DNA of 64,000 nucleotides, taken from JACDAN01 sp963721345. Lineage in GTDB: Bacteria > Actinomycetota > Thermoleophilia > Gaiellales > Gaiellaceae. Both the position numbers and the translations under genes were made by a program. Positions 15,653 through 23,503 of this stretch are shown one piece after another (within the stretch, counting starts at the first letter, position 1; every line of letters begins with the position of its first letter). The DNA is taken from assembly GCA_963721345.1 (NCBI GenBank), contig CAVRIT010000001.1, positions 2,046,001 through 2,110,000 on the forward strand, given 5' to 3'. The notes below the pieces were generated by a model, which did not search any database, had not been told where the DNA came from, and saw only the letters and a list, made by a program, of their open reading frames with translations.

Positions 15653-15658
15653 ACTCTA
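15653..15658 (-). promoter_or_regulatory. -10 box (TAGAGT) of icd-mdh
   Basis: TAGAGT on the minus strand lies 9 nt before the icd ATG, with no Shine-Dalgarno in between. It drives the icd-mdh-SDR-protease run away from the divergent citrate synthase. Confidence 0.45.
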
Positions 15659-15686
15659 GCGAAGCGTCGGTTGGGCCCGGTCCGGG

Positions 15687-15692
15687 TAGATT
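15687..15692 (+). promoter_or_regulatory. -10 box (TAGATT) of citrate synthase, leaderless
   Basis: TAGATT is followed by 7 nt and the ATG at 15700. Both promoters of the divergent TCA genes fit in 56 bp, allowing shared control. Confidence 0.5.
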
Positions 15693-15699
15693 CCGCGCG

Positions 15700-16779
15700 A
15701 TGAGCGACTTCAAGCCGGGCCTCGAGGGCATCGTCGCGGTCGAGACGGAGATCGCGGAACCTGACCGCGAAGGCGGCTCGCTGCGCTACCGCGGCGTCGA
15801 CATCGAGGAGCTCGTCGGCGGCGTCCCGTACGAGAACGTCTGGGGCCTACTGGTCGACAACGACCTCAGCTCGAAGATGCCCGACCCGGAACCGCACGAG
15901 CCGGTCGGGCTTACGGGGAACGCTCCAGCGGACCTCCAGGCGGAGACCGCGCGGCTGACGGGCGAGTGGCGGCTCGGGAAGCTCAACGAGATCTCGGACG
16001 AGCAGGCGCGCGAGGATCTCGGACGCCTGTCGGCGCAGATGATGGAGATCGTGGCGCGGTCGGCCGCCCTTGCCGACGGACGCGAGCCGGCGTCGGACGA
16101 CGTCGTTGCGCAGGGCGAGACCGCGGCGGAGAAGTTCCTCCTGCGCTGGCGCGGCGAGGCGAGCCCGGATCACGTCAAGGCGATCGACACCTACTGGATC
16201 TGCACGGCCGAGCACGGCCTGAACGCGTCGACCTTCGCCGCCAGGGTGACGGCGTCGACCGGCGCCGACTGCGGCGCGTCCCTCTCGTCTGCCGTCGGCG
16301 CGCTCTCGGGCCCGCTCCACGGCGGAGCTCCGGCTTACGTGAAGCCGATGCTCGAAGAGGTGCAGCAGATGGGCGACCCGGAGCGCTGGGTGCGCGAGGC
16401 GCTCGCGTCCGGCAAGCGGATCATGGGCTTCGGGCACCGCATCTATCGAGCGGAGGACCCGCGTTCGCGCATCCTCAAGCGGACGGCGAGAGAGCTCGGC
16501 GCGCCACAGGTCGAGGTCGCGGAGCAGCTGGAGGAGGTCGCGCTGCGGGTGCTGCAGGAGAAGTCACCGGACCGCGTGCTCGCGACGAACGTCGAGTACT
16601 ACTCAGCGATCGTCCTCGACGTCGCGGAGATTCCGCCGCCGCTCGCACCTGCGATGTTCGCCTGCTCGCGAGTCGCGGGCTGGTCGGCTCACATCCTCGA
16701 GCAGAAGCGAACCGGCCGGCTCTTCCGGCCTTCGGCGAAGTACGTGGGCCCGGCGCCCCGGTCGCTCAGCGCTGTCTGA
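15700..16779 (+). CDS. Citrate synthase
   Basis: A 359-aa enzyme condensing acetyl-CoA and oxaloacetate. The N-terminal block LRYRGVDIEELVGG, the His loops AEHGLNAS and GFGHRIYR, and the C-terminal block CSRVAGWSAHILEQ are present. The usual catalytic Asp motif NVD reads NVEYYS here, a Glu variant also met in actinobacterial citrate synthase homologues, so 2-methylcitrate synthase activity is not excluded. ATG 15700 follows a -10 box by 7 nt. It lies next to icd and mdh. Confidence 0.9.
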   Translation: MSDFKPGLEGIVAVETEIAEPDREGGSLRYRGVDIEELVGGVPYENVWGLLVDNDLSSKMPDPEPHEPVGLTGNAPADLQAETARLTGEWRLGKLNEISDEQAREDLGRLSAQMMEIVARSAALADGREPASDDVVAQGETAAEKFLLRWRGEASPDHVKAIDTYWICTAEHGLNASTFAARVTASTGADCGASLSSAVGALSGPLHGGAPAYVKPMLEEVQQMGDPERWVREALASGKRIMGFGHRIYRAEDPRSRILKRTARELGAPQVEVAEQLEEVALRVLQEKSPDRVLATNVEYYSAIVLDVAEIPPPLAPAMFACSRVAGWSAHILEQKRTGRLFRPSAKYVGPAPRSLSAV

Positions 16780-17419
16780 GCTCGCCGCAGCCGCGGCCGA
16801 AGCCGACGAGCTCGCCACAGCGGGCTCCCAAACGGAGCTTGCCGCGCTGCGGACGAAGTGGGAGGACGAGCTGGAGGGCGCGGCGCGGAGCGCCGACTTC
16901 CGGGAGCGCGCCGTCGCCTATCGAGCGATCGGCCAGTTCCGGTTCCGCCAGAAGCTCGAGCTGTTGCGGCGCGGGCTCGAGGACGAGAGCCCCGCAGCGC
17001 GCGGATCCGCGCTCCTCTCGCTCGAGCTCCTCTCCCGCGATCACCCCGGCGACGTAAACGCGGACCGTTCGCTGCTCCACCGGATCATCAGCACGGATTC
17101 GAACGCGACGGTGCAGCGCCTCGCGATCATCTGTCTGAAGAACGGCTCGCCGCAGCGCGACACGATCACGATCCTCGAGGGGATCGCGGACGACGACGAG
17201 CAGGACCGCGAGCTACGCGAAGCCGGCAAGCGCGTCGCCGCGCTGCTTGACGAAGAAGGCCCGCGCCCGCTAGCGGGCGCAGCGACAGACCGCGCGGCCG
17301 GGAAGGTGCTTGCCGCAGCCCGCACACGTCCGACGGCGGGATTTCCACTCGAGCGCCTTCTTCTGCACGCCCGCTGTGAGCATCAGGTACCCGACGCCTG
17401 TGGTGGAGGCCAGCAGTAG
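16772..17419 (+). CDS. Helical HEAT-repeat-like protein (start and end uncertain)
   Basis: About 215 aa of Ala/Leu/Glu-rich helices: a coiled-coil-like start (LAAAAAEADELATAG), then HEAT-like units such as RERAVAYRAIGQF, ARGSALLSLELLS and ATVQRLAIICL. No family is firmly recognised. The only in-frame start near the citrate synthase stop is CTG 16772 (8-bp overlap). The last 50 codons overlap the convergent small gene and look unlike protein. With one base fewer the frame would stop at TAG 17271-17273, forming the shared CTAG stop seen at other convergent pairs. Confidence 0.55.
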   Translation: MSELAAAAAEADELATAGSQTELAALRTKWEDELEGAARSADFRERAVAYRAIGQFRFRQKLELLRRGLEDESPAARGSALLSLELLSRDHPGDVNADRSLLHRIISTDSNATVQRLAIICLKNGSPQRDTITILEGIADDDEQDRELREAGKRVAALLDEEGPRPLAGAATDRAAGKVLAAARTRPTAGFPLERLLLHARCEHQVPDACGGGQQ

Positions 17420-17446
17420 GGCGGTCTCGAGCGGCATTGCGTTCAT
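17270..17446 (-). CDS. Small membrane protein with C-terminal zinc-ribbon-like tail
   Basis: A 58-aa ORF with one membrane helix (ALLLASTTGVGYLMLTAG) followed by a basic tail with CAGCGKHLPGRAVCRC, a C-x2-C ... C-x-C cluster likely to bind zinc. ATG 17446 overlaps the XerD stop as ATGA and has GGAGGA upstream. Position suggests co-expression with the recombinases; the function is unknown. Confidence 0.6.
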   Translation of the reverse strand: MNAMPLETALLLASTTGVGYLMLTAGVQKKALEWKSRRRTCAGCGKHLPGRAVCRCAR

Positions 17447-18342
17447 GGCTTCCTCCGTCGCGCGTGCGGATGGGCCTCGAAGTACGTTTCCCGACGGCGC
17501 CGATCCGTAACGTGGGTGTACAGCTCCGTGGTGGACAGATCGGCATGTCCGAGCATCTCCTGAACACTTCTGAGGTCTGCGCCGCCCTCCAGAAGATGCG
17601 TCGCGAAGGAGTGACGTAGGAGGTGCGGGTGTACCCGCCCCGGCTCGAGGCCAGCCTTCTCCGCGAGCTTCCGCAGGATGAGGAAGGCTCCGGCCCGCGT
17701 GAGCGCCCCGCCCTGCGCGTTCAGGAAGAGCTCCGGGCGGTGGCGGCGATCGAGGTACGGGCGGCCGCGGGCCAGGTAGCGGCGCAGCGCATCGACCGCC
17801 TGCCGGCCGACGGGAACGACGCGCTCCTTGTCGCCCTTCCCGATCGTCCGGACGAGCCGCTGGTCGAGGTCGACGCCGGCCTTGTCGAGTGAGACCGCCT
17901 CGCTGACGCGCAGTCCCGCGCCGTAGAGCAGCTCGACGAGCGCGCGATCCCGGAGTGCGCGCGGCGCCGTGCCTGCCGCGGCATCGATCAGACGCTCGGC
18001 CTCGCCGGGCGACAGGGTTCGGGGGAGGCGGCGGACGCGCCGCGGGAGGGCCAGTTCCGCCGCGGGATTCTCCGCGACGGCACCGACGAGCACGAGGTGG
18101 CGAAAGAGCGAGCGCGTCGAGGCGATGCGGCGCGCGATCGTCGCCGGCGAGAGGCCGGCCGCCCGCAGCTCCGCGATCCAGCGTTCGAGATCCTCGACGG
18201 TCGCCGACGAGAGTGGGCGGTCGAGGCAACGGGCGAGCGCGGTCAGGTCGCGCCGATACGCGTCGACCGTCCGCGGCGCCAGCCGGGCGGCCGACAGCGC
18301 GAGGAAGCCGTCGAGCTCAGGATCTTGGATGCGCTCGGTCAT
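17443..18342 (-). CDS. xerD: Tyrosine recombinase XerD-like
   Basis: A 299-aa site-specific recombinase for chromosome dimer resolution. The N-terminal SAM-like DNA-binding domain covers residues 1-100. The catalytic set is complete: Arg in YGAGLRVSEA, Lys in IGKGDKERVVPVG, HxxR in HPHLLRHSFATHLLE, His in LGHADLSTTE and the Tyr in LYTHV. It begins 26 bp inside the end of a second recombinase gene, so both come from one mRNA. Confidence 0.88.
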   Translation of the reverse strand: MTERIQDPELDGFLALSAARLAPRTVDAYRRDLTALARCLDRPLSSATVEDLERWIAELRAAGLSPATIARRIASTRSLFRHLVLVGAVAENPAAELALPRRVRRLPRTLSPGEAERLIDAAAGTAPRALRDRALVELLYGAGLRVSEAVSLDKAGVDLDQRLVRTIGKGDKERVVPVGRQAVDALRRYLARGRPYLDRRHRPELFLNAQGGALTRAGAFLILRKLAEKAGLEPGRVHPHLLRHSFATHLLEGGADLRSVQEMLGHADLSTTELYTHVTDRRRRETYFEAHPHARRRKP

Positions 18343-19162
18343 AGACTCGCCTGAGTCGGCGGCCGTCGACGTGGCTGTAGATCTGCGTGGTCGAGAGAGA
18401 GCTGTGGCCGAGCAGCTCCTGGATCGTCCTCAGGTCGGCGCCGCCCTCGAGCAGGTGCGTGGCGAACGCATGGCGGAGGCGGTGCGGGTGGGGGAGGAGG
18501 CGCCTGACGGTGCTCGTGTCGAGACGCTTGCCCCGCGCCGAGATGAACAGCGCGTCCTCGGCGCCCGTCGCGAGCTCGGGGCGCGCCTGCAGCCAGCGTC
18601 CGAGCCAGTACGCGGCCTCCTCGCCGAGGGGGACTACCCGCTCCTTGCCGCCCTTCCCGAGGATCCGCACGGCCTCGCCGTCGAAGTCGATGTCCGCGAG
18701 GTCGAGGTCGACCGCCTCGCGGCTCCGCAGGCCTGCCGAGTAGATCAGCTCCGCGAGCGCGCGGTTCCGGATCTGGAGCGCGCCGTCGCCGCCGAGTGAA
18801 TCGAGCTCCCGGTCGAGCTCGTCCGCCTTCGGCGCGGAAGGAAGCCGCCGGGGCCGCCGCGGCGCGAGGCGGGCGTCGGGAACGCGAGCCGCACCGAGTG
18901 TGAAGCGGAGGAACGCGCGAACAGCGGCGACCTTCCGAGCGACCGTCGCGGGCGCCAGCCGTCTCGGCGTTCGGCCCGAATGCGCCGCGCCGAGATCGGC
19001 CACGAAGTCGACGAGCAGGCGGACGTCGACGTCGTCCAGCGAAGCCCCTCGCGAGTCCAGCCAGCGGGCGAACTGCTCGAGGTCGACGCGGTACGCGCGG
19101 CGGGTCGAATCCGAAAGCGCGGGGCTGGCGAGGTACCTGTCGATTGCGGCGGACGTGTTCAC
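18317..19162 (-). CDS. xerC: Tyrosine recombinase XerC-like
   Basis: A 281-aa partner recombinase. Arg in SAGLRSREAVDL, Lys in LGKGGKERVVPLG, HRLRHAFATHLLE, LGHSSLSTTQ and the Tyr in IYSHV make a full active site. The stretch between the helix STVRRLL and the HxxR box is about ten residues shorter than in XerD next door (STVRRLLPHPHRLRH). The GTG start at 19162 (VNTSAAIDRYL) is the only one before the N-terminal domain. XerC and XerD encoded side by side probably form the heterotetramer acting at dif; no dif site was recognised in this window. Confidence 0.85.
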   Translation of the reverse strand: MNTSAAIDRYLASPALSDSTRRAYRVDLEQFARWLDSRGASLDDVDVRLLVDFVADLGAAHSGRTPRRLAPATVARKVAAVRAFLRFTLGAARVPDARLAPRRPRRLPSAPKADELDRELDSLGGDGALQIRNRALAELIYSAGLRSREAVDLDLADIDFDGEAVRILGKGGKERVVPLGEEAAYWLGRWLQARPELATGAEDALFISARGKRLDTSTVRRLLPHPHRLRHAFATHLLEGGADLRTIQELLGHSSLSTTQIYSHVDGRRLRRVYDRAHPRS

Positions 19163-19180
19163 CCGCCACCATTCGCGCCG

Positions 19181-20161
19181 GTGAAGGCCGCGTCCTGCCT
19201 CTTGCTCTGCCTCGCGGTGGTCGCTGCGGGCGGTGCATCGGGCGCGGCCGAGGCGATTCGCGTGCCGCCCGGCTATCGCGTCCAGGTCTACGCGAGCGGG
19301 CTCGACCGCCCCACGGCGATGACCTTTGGGCCGGGATCGCTGCTCTACGTCACGCAGGAAAGCGGGGAGGTCGTCACGGTCCGGCGAGGCTCGCGGAAAC
19401 CCCGGGTGCTGCTTCGCGGCTTCCGCTCGCCACTCGGGCTGACCTGGCACGAGGGAGCGCTCGTCGTGTCCGCGCAGGGAACGCTCTGGCGGGTGCGGGG
19501 TGGGCAGCGCGCGCCGATCCTCCGAAACCTCCCGTTCGGGCGCCACCAGCAGGACAACGTCGTCTCTTTTCGGGGACGCCTGTACCTCGGTAGCGGCTCG
19601 ACCTGCGACGTCTGCGCCGAACGGAGCCGGCTGAGCGCCGCCGTCCTGTCGGTCGGCCTCGACGGCCGAGGTCTGCGGGTTGTCGCGCGGGGTCTCCGGA
19701 ATCCCTACGGGCTCGTCGTGGATCCGAAGACGAAACGCCTTTACGCGTCGGTGAACGAGCGGGACGAGCTCGGCGACCGGGAGCCGGCGGAGACCGTGGT
19801 CGAGGTTCGTTCCGGCCGGCACTTCGGCTGGCCGCGCTGCTGGGCGAGCCACCGGCGGAAGCGGCTGGTCGGGCGCTGCCGGGGCGTGACGCCGCCCGTC
19901 GCGTACCTCGAGCCGCACTCGGCGCCCGGCGGCATGGCGTTCTGGCGCGGCGCCCTCTACGTCGCCGAGTGGGGTGAGTACCTGAAGCGCACGCACGGCC
20001 GGAAGGTGACGCGGGTCCTCCTGCGCGAGGGCCGGCGAGCCGCCGTCTCGACGTTCGCCACGGGCTTCGCGCACCCGCTCGCCGTCGTCGCCGACGGCAG
20101 GGGAGCGCTGCTCGTCGCCGACCACGGCCGCGGCGTGATCTACAGGATCTCGCGCAAATGA
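19181..20161 (+). CDS. Secreted glucose/sorbosone dehydrogenase-like beta-propeller
   Basis: A 326-aa exported propeller. The signal peptide VKAASCLLLCLAVVAAGGA is followed by the family opening (VPPGYRVQVYASGLDRPTAM) and the blades GLRNPYGLVVDP and EWGEYLKRTHG. Family members oxidise sugars with PQQ, but many actinobacterial members lack proof of this. A Cys pair (STCDVCAE) may be structural. GTG 19181 is 18 bp from divergent xerC. It is followed, with ATGA overlap, by two membrane-protein genes. Confidence 0.85.
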   Translation: MKAASCLLLCLAVVAAGGASGAAEAIRVPPGYRVQVYASGLDRPTAMTFGPGSLLYVTQESGEVVTVRRGSRKPRVLLRGFRSPLGLTWHEGALVVSAQGTLWRVRGGQRAPILRNLPFGRHQQDNVVSFRGRLYLGSGSTCDVCAERSRLSAAVLSVGLDGRGLRVVARGLRNPYGLVVDPKTKRLYASVNERDELGDREPAETVVEVRSGRHFGWPRCWASHRRKRLVGRCRGVTPPVAYLEPHSAPGGMAFWRGALYVAEWGEYLKRTHGRKVTRVLLREGRRAAVSTFATGFAHPLAVVADGRGALLVADHGRGVIYRISRK

Positions 20162-20313
20162 GAGAGCTCAGCCTCTATCTGGCCGCGGCGGTGGCGTACA
20201 TCGCGCTCGGCGTCGCGTACCCGAGCCTGCTGTTCTCTTGGGTCGAGGGCGCCGCCTTCCTCCTCCTGGCCGTGTGGCTCCTGCCCGAGCTCGTGAAGCG
20301 GGTGACGCGGTGA
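20158..20313 (+). CDS. Small two-helix membrane protein (51 aa)
   Basis: Reads MRELSLYLAAAVAYIALGV and then FLLLAVWLLPELVKR: two short hydrophobic helices joined by a WVEG turn. The ATG overlaps the propeller stop (ATGA) and its own stop overlaps the next start (GTGA), strong positional support for a real gene. No family is recognised. Confidence 0.65.
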   Translation: MRELSLYLAAAVAYIALGVAYPSLLFSWVEGAAFLLLAVWLLPELVKRVTR

Positions 20314-21032
20314 GCTGGGCCGCCCACGACCTCGAGCCCTACGCGATCCAGCGCCACCTCGGCCGCAAGGTCGCGATCTTCCCGCTGCTCCTCGGCTCGT
20401 ACTCGCCGGACATGTTCAGCAAGTGGTTCGTCTACGGGATCGAGATCGTCGGGATCGAGCTCAAGGCAGACGATCCCGTGCAGTTCCACCGCGGCTGGCC
20501 CGGGGTCGGCTTCACGCACTCGATCGCGTTCGGCATCCTCGTCTCCCTGCTCCTCCTGCTGGCGACGCGCAGCCGGATCTGGGCCTTCAGCTTCTTTCTC
20601 GGGCACCTGGCGCACGTTCTGACGGACATCGGCGACACCATCGGGACGATGCTGCTCTTCCCCTTCTCCACGGAGACGATCGGGCTCGGCGCGTGGGCGT
20701 ATGCCGGTCAGGTTGGTCGTCTCTTGGACGCGGGCGCCTACTTCAGCGGGCTCGGCTTCGTCTGGGACGGGGTGTGGGTGGTGTACGGCCTGATCTCGTG
20801 GCGAATCCTGAAGCGGGAGTACTTCCACTCGACGATCGTCGTCGCCGATCCCTTCTGGACGTGGGCGGGGCGGCGGTTACCGGAGGTGGCGCTGCTGGCG
20901 CTCTACCGGGCGAGCTTCTTCTATGGGACGACGCGCTGGGTCGCCTGGCTGATCTGGGCGCATCTCGTGAACGACTTCCCCTTCGATCTGTCCTGGGGAG
21001 GCCCGGACTGGGTGGACGCGGCCTACGACTGA
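20310..21032 (+). CDS. YdjM-like membrane-bound metal-dependent hydrolase (DUF457-type)
   Basis: A 240-aa polytopic protein starting VSWAAHDLEPYAIQRHLG. It has His and Asp residues at membrane borders (GSYSPDMFSKW, FHRGWPGVGFTHS, FLGHLAHVLTD) in the pattern of the YdjM/DUF457 family, proposed to be inner-membrane metal-dependent hydrolases. The substrate is unknown. GTG 20310 overlaps the small gene upstream. Confidence 0.7.
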   Translation: MSWAAHDLEPYAIQRHLGRKVAIFPLLLGSYSPDMFSKWFVYGIEIVGIELKADDPVQFHRGWPGVGFTHSIAFGILVSLLLLLATRSRIWAFSFFLGHLAHVLTDIGDTIGTMLLFPFSTETIGLGAWAYAGQVGRLLDAGAYFSGLGFVWDGVWVVYGLISWRILKREYFHSTIVVADPFWTWAGRRLPEVALLALYRASFFYGTTRWVAWLIWAHLVNDFPFDLSWGGPDWVDAAYD

Positions 21033-21086
21033 CCCGCGTCACGAACCTGCGCGCCTATCGCTCCACGATCGTCACCACACCTCGAC

Positions 21087-21187
21087 GGGGTCTGACCCCA
21101 ACGCGTTACGCAGAGAAGCCGCCGCGACACACAACCGTCACACACGCGTCCCACTTCGGCTGCGAAGCCTCAAGGGGGTCTGACCCC
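21087..21187. repeat. Two copies of a 13-bp palindrome GGGGTCTGACCCC
   Basis: GGGGTCTGACCCC occurs at 21087-21099 and again at 21175-21187 in the 180-bp gap between two convergent genes. Each is a near-perfect palindrome with a 1-nt centre. The gap otherwise holds no ORF with support. It may act as a bidirectional terminator or belong to a dispersed palindromic family. Confidence 0.6.
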
Positions 21188-21213
21188 ACCGAAAGGGTGG
21201 ACGCCACAACCGA

Positions 21214-21774
21214 CTAGTTCGGCAGCTCGTCCTTCAGCAGCGAGTACATGACGAAGTTCATCCGGCGGCCGAGTCGCGGGTTGTAGCGGGACGAGCGCAG
21301 GACGCCCTCTCTGGTGAACCCGGCCTTCTCCGCGACTCGCCGCGACGGCACGTTCTGCTCGTCTGCCCTCAACTGCACGCGCTCCATGCCGTGTTCGCCG
21401 ACGAGCCAGCGGGCGACGAGCGTGACGGCGCGCGTGCAGACCCCGAGGCCCCGCGCCTCCGCCGCAACCCAGTAGCCGACCTCCGCGACTCCCTGATCCG
21501 GCTCGAGCCAGCGGACGCCGATCGAGCCCACCGCCCGACCGTCAAGGGTGATCGCGAAGTTCGTCACCGTGCCCTCGCTCCAGCCCTCACGACAGTGTGC
21601 GATGTAGGCCCGCGCGTCGTCTTCCGTGTACGGCGAAGGGAGGAGCTCGAGGAAATTGGCGATCGCGTGGTCGTTGCAGGCTGCCGTGATCAGCTCGACG
21701 TCACCCTCCTGCCCCCACTCACGCAACGTCACGACTCCATCTGAGAGCGGCGGGTCGGGCGGTCGAATTCCCAT
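21214..21774 (-). CDS. GNAT acetyltransferase, RimJ/RimL type
   Basis: A 186-aa N-acetyltransferase of the ribosomal-protein-alanine type: VGYWVAAEARGLGVCTRAVTLVARW is the acetyl-CoA motif A and VQLRADEQNVPSRRVAEKAGF motif B. I choose ATG 21774 over 21780 because TATCGT lies exactly 6 nt upstream. The acceptor is unknown. It is divergent from pckA. Confidence 0.85.
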   Translation of the reverse strand: MGIRPPDPPLSDGVVTLREWGQEGDVELITAACNDHAIANFLELLPSPYTEDDARAYIAHCREGWSEGTVTNFAITLDGRAVGSIGVRWLEPDQGVAEVGYWVAAEARGLGVCTRAVTLVARWLVGEHGMERVQLRADEQNVPSRRVAEKAGFTREGVLRSSRYNPRLGRRMNFVMYSLLKDELPN

Positions 21775-21780
21775 TGCCAT

Positions 21781-21786
21781 ACGATA
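21781..21786 (-). promoter_or_regulatory. -10 box (TATCGT) of the GNAT gene, leaderless
   Basis: TATCGT on the minus strand, 6 nt before ATG 21774; it decides between two adjacent in-frame ATGs. Confidence 0.45.
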
Positions 21787-21848
21787 GGCACCCGGTTTCG
21801 AGGGGTGGCCGAAGCGGGAATGCCGCTCTGGGAGCCGAACGAGAGCGA

Positions 21849-23450
21849 ATGGCGATCATCGAGGACATAGGGCAGCAGGTCGACCTGAGCGAGCACGGCA
21901 TCACGCCAGGCGGACGGGTGCACCACCAGCCGACGACCGCGATGCTCTACGCCCACACGCTCGAGCGCCGCGACGGCAAGCTCGCCGAGGGCGGCCCGCT
22001 CGTGGTCGACACCGGCATCCACACCGGCCGCTCGCCGAACGACAAGTTCGTCGTGCGCGAGCCCGGCTCCGAGCAGCGGATCTGGTGGAGCAAGACGAAC
22101 CAGGACATCGACGAGGAGCACTTCGACGGCCTGCGCGAAAAGGTCGCGTCGTTCATCGAGGGGCGTGACGCCTATGTCATCGACGCGTTTGCCGGCGCCG
22201 ACCCAGCGCACCGCCTTTCGGTTCGCGTGATCACGAATAGCCCATGGCACGCGCTCTTCGCGAAAACGCTCTTCATCGAGCCGACCGAGGAAGAGCTCGC
22301 GGACTTCGAGGCTGAGGCGCTCGTGCTCCACGCGCCGGAAGTCGAGGCGGAGCCGGCCGAGGATCGCACACGGAGCTCGACGTTCGTCGTGCTGCATCCA
22401 AGCCGCCTCGAGGTCGTGATCGGCGGCACCTTCTACGCGGGCGAGATCAAGAAGTCGATCTTCACGCTGATGAACGACCGGCTGCCGCAGGAGGGCGTCT
22501 TCCCGATGCACTGCTCGGCGAACGTCGACGACGACGGCCGCGTCGCCGTCTTCTTCGGCCTGTCCGGAACCGGCAAGACGACGCTCTCCGCCGATCCCGA
22601 GCGCCACCTGATCGGCGACGACGAGCACGGCTGGTCGGAGGACGGCGTCTTCAACATCGAGGGCGGCTGCTACGCGAAGGTGATCCGGCTCTCGGAGGAG
22701 GCGGAGCCTCAGATCTACGCGACCACGCGCACCTGGGGGACCGTGCTCGAGAACGTGGTCGCCGATGAGCGCGGGATCCTCGACCTCGACGACGACTCGA
22801 AGACGGAGAACACGCGCGGCGCGTACAAGCTCGAGCGGATCGCGAACGCGCTGCCGGAGAAGCGCGCCGGGCACCCCAGCTCGATCGTCTTCCTGACGGC
22901 GGACGCGTTCGGGATCCTCCCGCCGATCGCGCGCCTCACACCCGAGCAGGCGATGTTCTACTTCCTCTCCGGCTTCACCGCGAAGCTCGCCGGCACCGAG
23001 ATCGGCGTCAAGGAGCCGCAGCCGACCTTCTCGGCGTGTTTCGGCGCTCCGTTCCTGCCGCAGCCTCCGTCGGTCTACGCGCACATGCTCGGCGAGAAGC
23101 TGCAGGAGCATCCGCACGCGAACGTCTGGCTCGTGAACACGGGCTGGACGGGCGGGCCGTTCGGCGAGGGCGAGCGGATGCCGATCCAGGCCACCCGGAC
23201 GATGCTCACGAAGGCGCTCGACGGCGAGCTGGACGGCGTGGAGTACCGCGAGGATCCGATCTTCGGCTTCGACGTGCCCGTCGAGGTGCCCGGTGTCGAT
23301 TCCAAGTTGCTCGACCCGCGCTCCACCTGGAGCGATCCCGAAGCGTACGACCGCAAAGCACGCGAGCTGGCGCGCATGTTCCGCGACAACTTCGAGCAGT
23401 TCGCAGACGACGCCGGCGAGGGCGTGGCCGCCGCAGGCCCGCAGGTCTAG
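21849..23450 (+). CDS. pckA: Phosphoenolpyruvate carboxykinase (ATP)
   Basis: A 533-aa enzyme turning oxaloacetate plus ATP into PEP, the gluconeogenic exit of the TCA cycle. The kinase-1a P-loop GLSGTGKTTLSADPERHL, the metal motif GDDEHGW and the N-terminal HTGRSPNDKFVV are all seen, so it is the ATP-type and not the GTP-type enzyme. ATG 21849 (MAIIEDIGQQVDL) fits the family length. The 74 bp upstream contain no clear -10. Confidence 0.95.
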   Translation: MAIIEDIGQQVDLSEHGITPGGRVHHQPTTAMLYAHTLERRDGKLAEGGPLVVDTGIHTGRSPNDKFVVREPGSEQRIWWSKTNQDIDEEHFDGLREKVASFIEGRDAYVIDAFAGADPAHRLSVRVITNSPWHALFAKTLFIEPTEEELADFEAEALVLHAPEVEAEPAEDRTRSSTFVVLHPSRLEVVIGGTFYAGEIKKSIFTLMNDRLPQEGVFPMHCSANVDDDGRVAVFFGLSGTGKTTLSADPERHLIGDDEHGWSEDGVFNIEGGCYAKVIRLSEEAEPQIYATTRTWGTVLENVVADERGILDLDDDSKTENTRGAYKLERIANALPEKRAGHPSSIVFLTADAFGILPPIARLTPEQAMFYFLSGFTAKLAGTEIGVKEPQPTFSACFGAPFLPQPPSVYAHMLGEKLQEHPHANVWLVNTGWTGGPFGEGERMPIQATRTMLTKALDGELDGVEYREDPIFGFDVPVEVPGVDSKLLDPRSTWSDPEAYDRKARELARMFRDNFEQFADDAGEGVAAAGPQV

Positions 23451-23503
23451 GCGCAATCGTTACGACGCCCGGGCCGCCGCGCGTCCGATAGCGTCCGTCC
23501 CTA

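Noticed and set aside
17443..19162. Recombinase pair as an integron or phage integrase
   Set aside because: Both have XerC/XerD-type lengths and motifs; no attC-like sites, gene cassettes or phage genes nearby.
21790..21840. tRNA-Ser/Leu-like 5' half (gaggggtggccgaagcgg)
   Set aside because: No anticodon arm, T-arm or 3' acceptor half follows; pckA starts at 21849.
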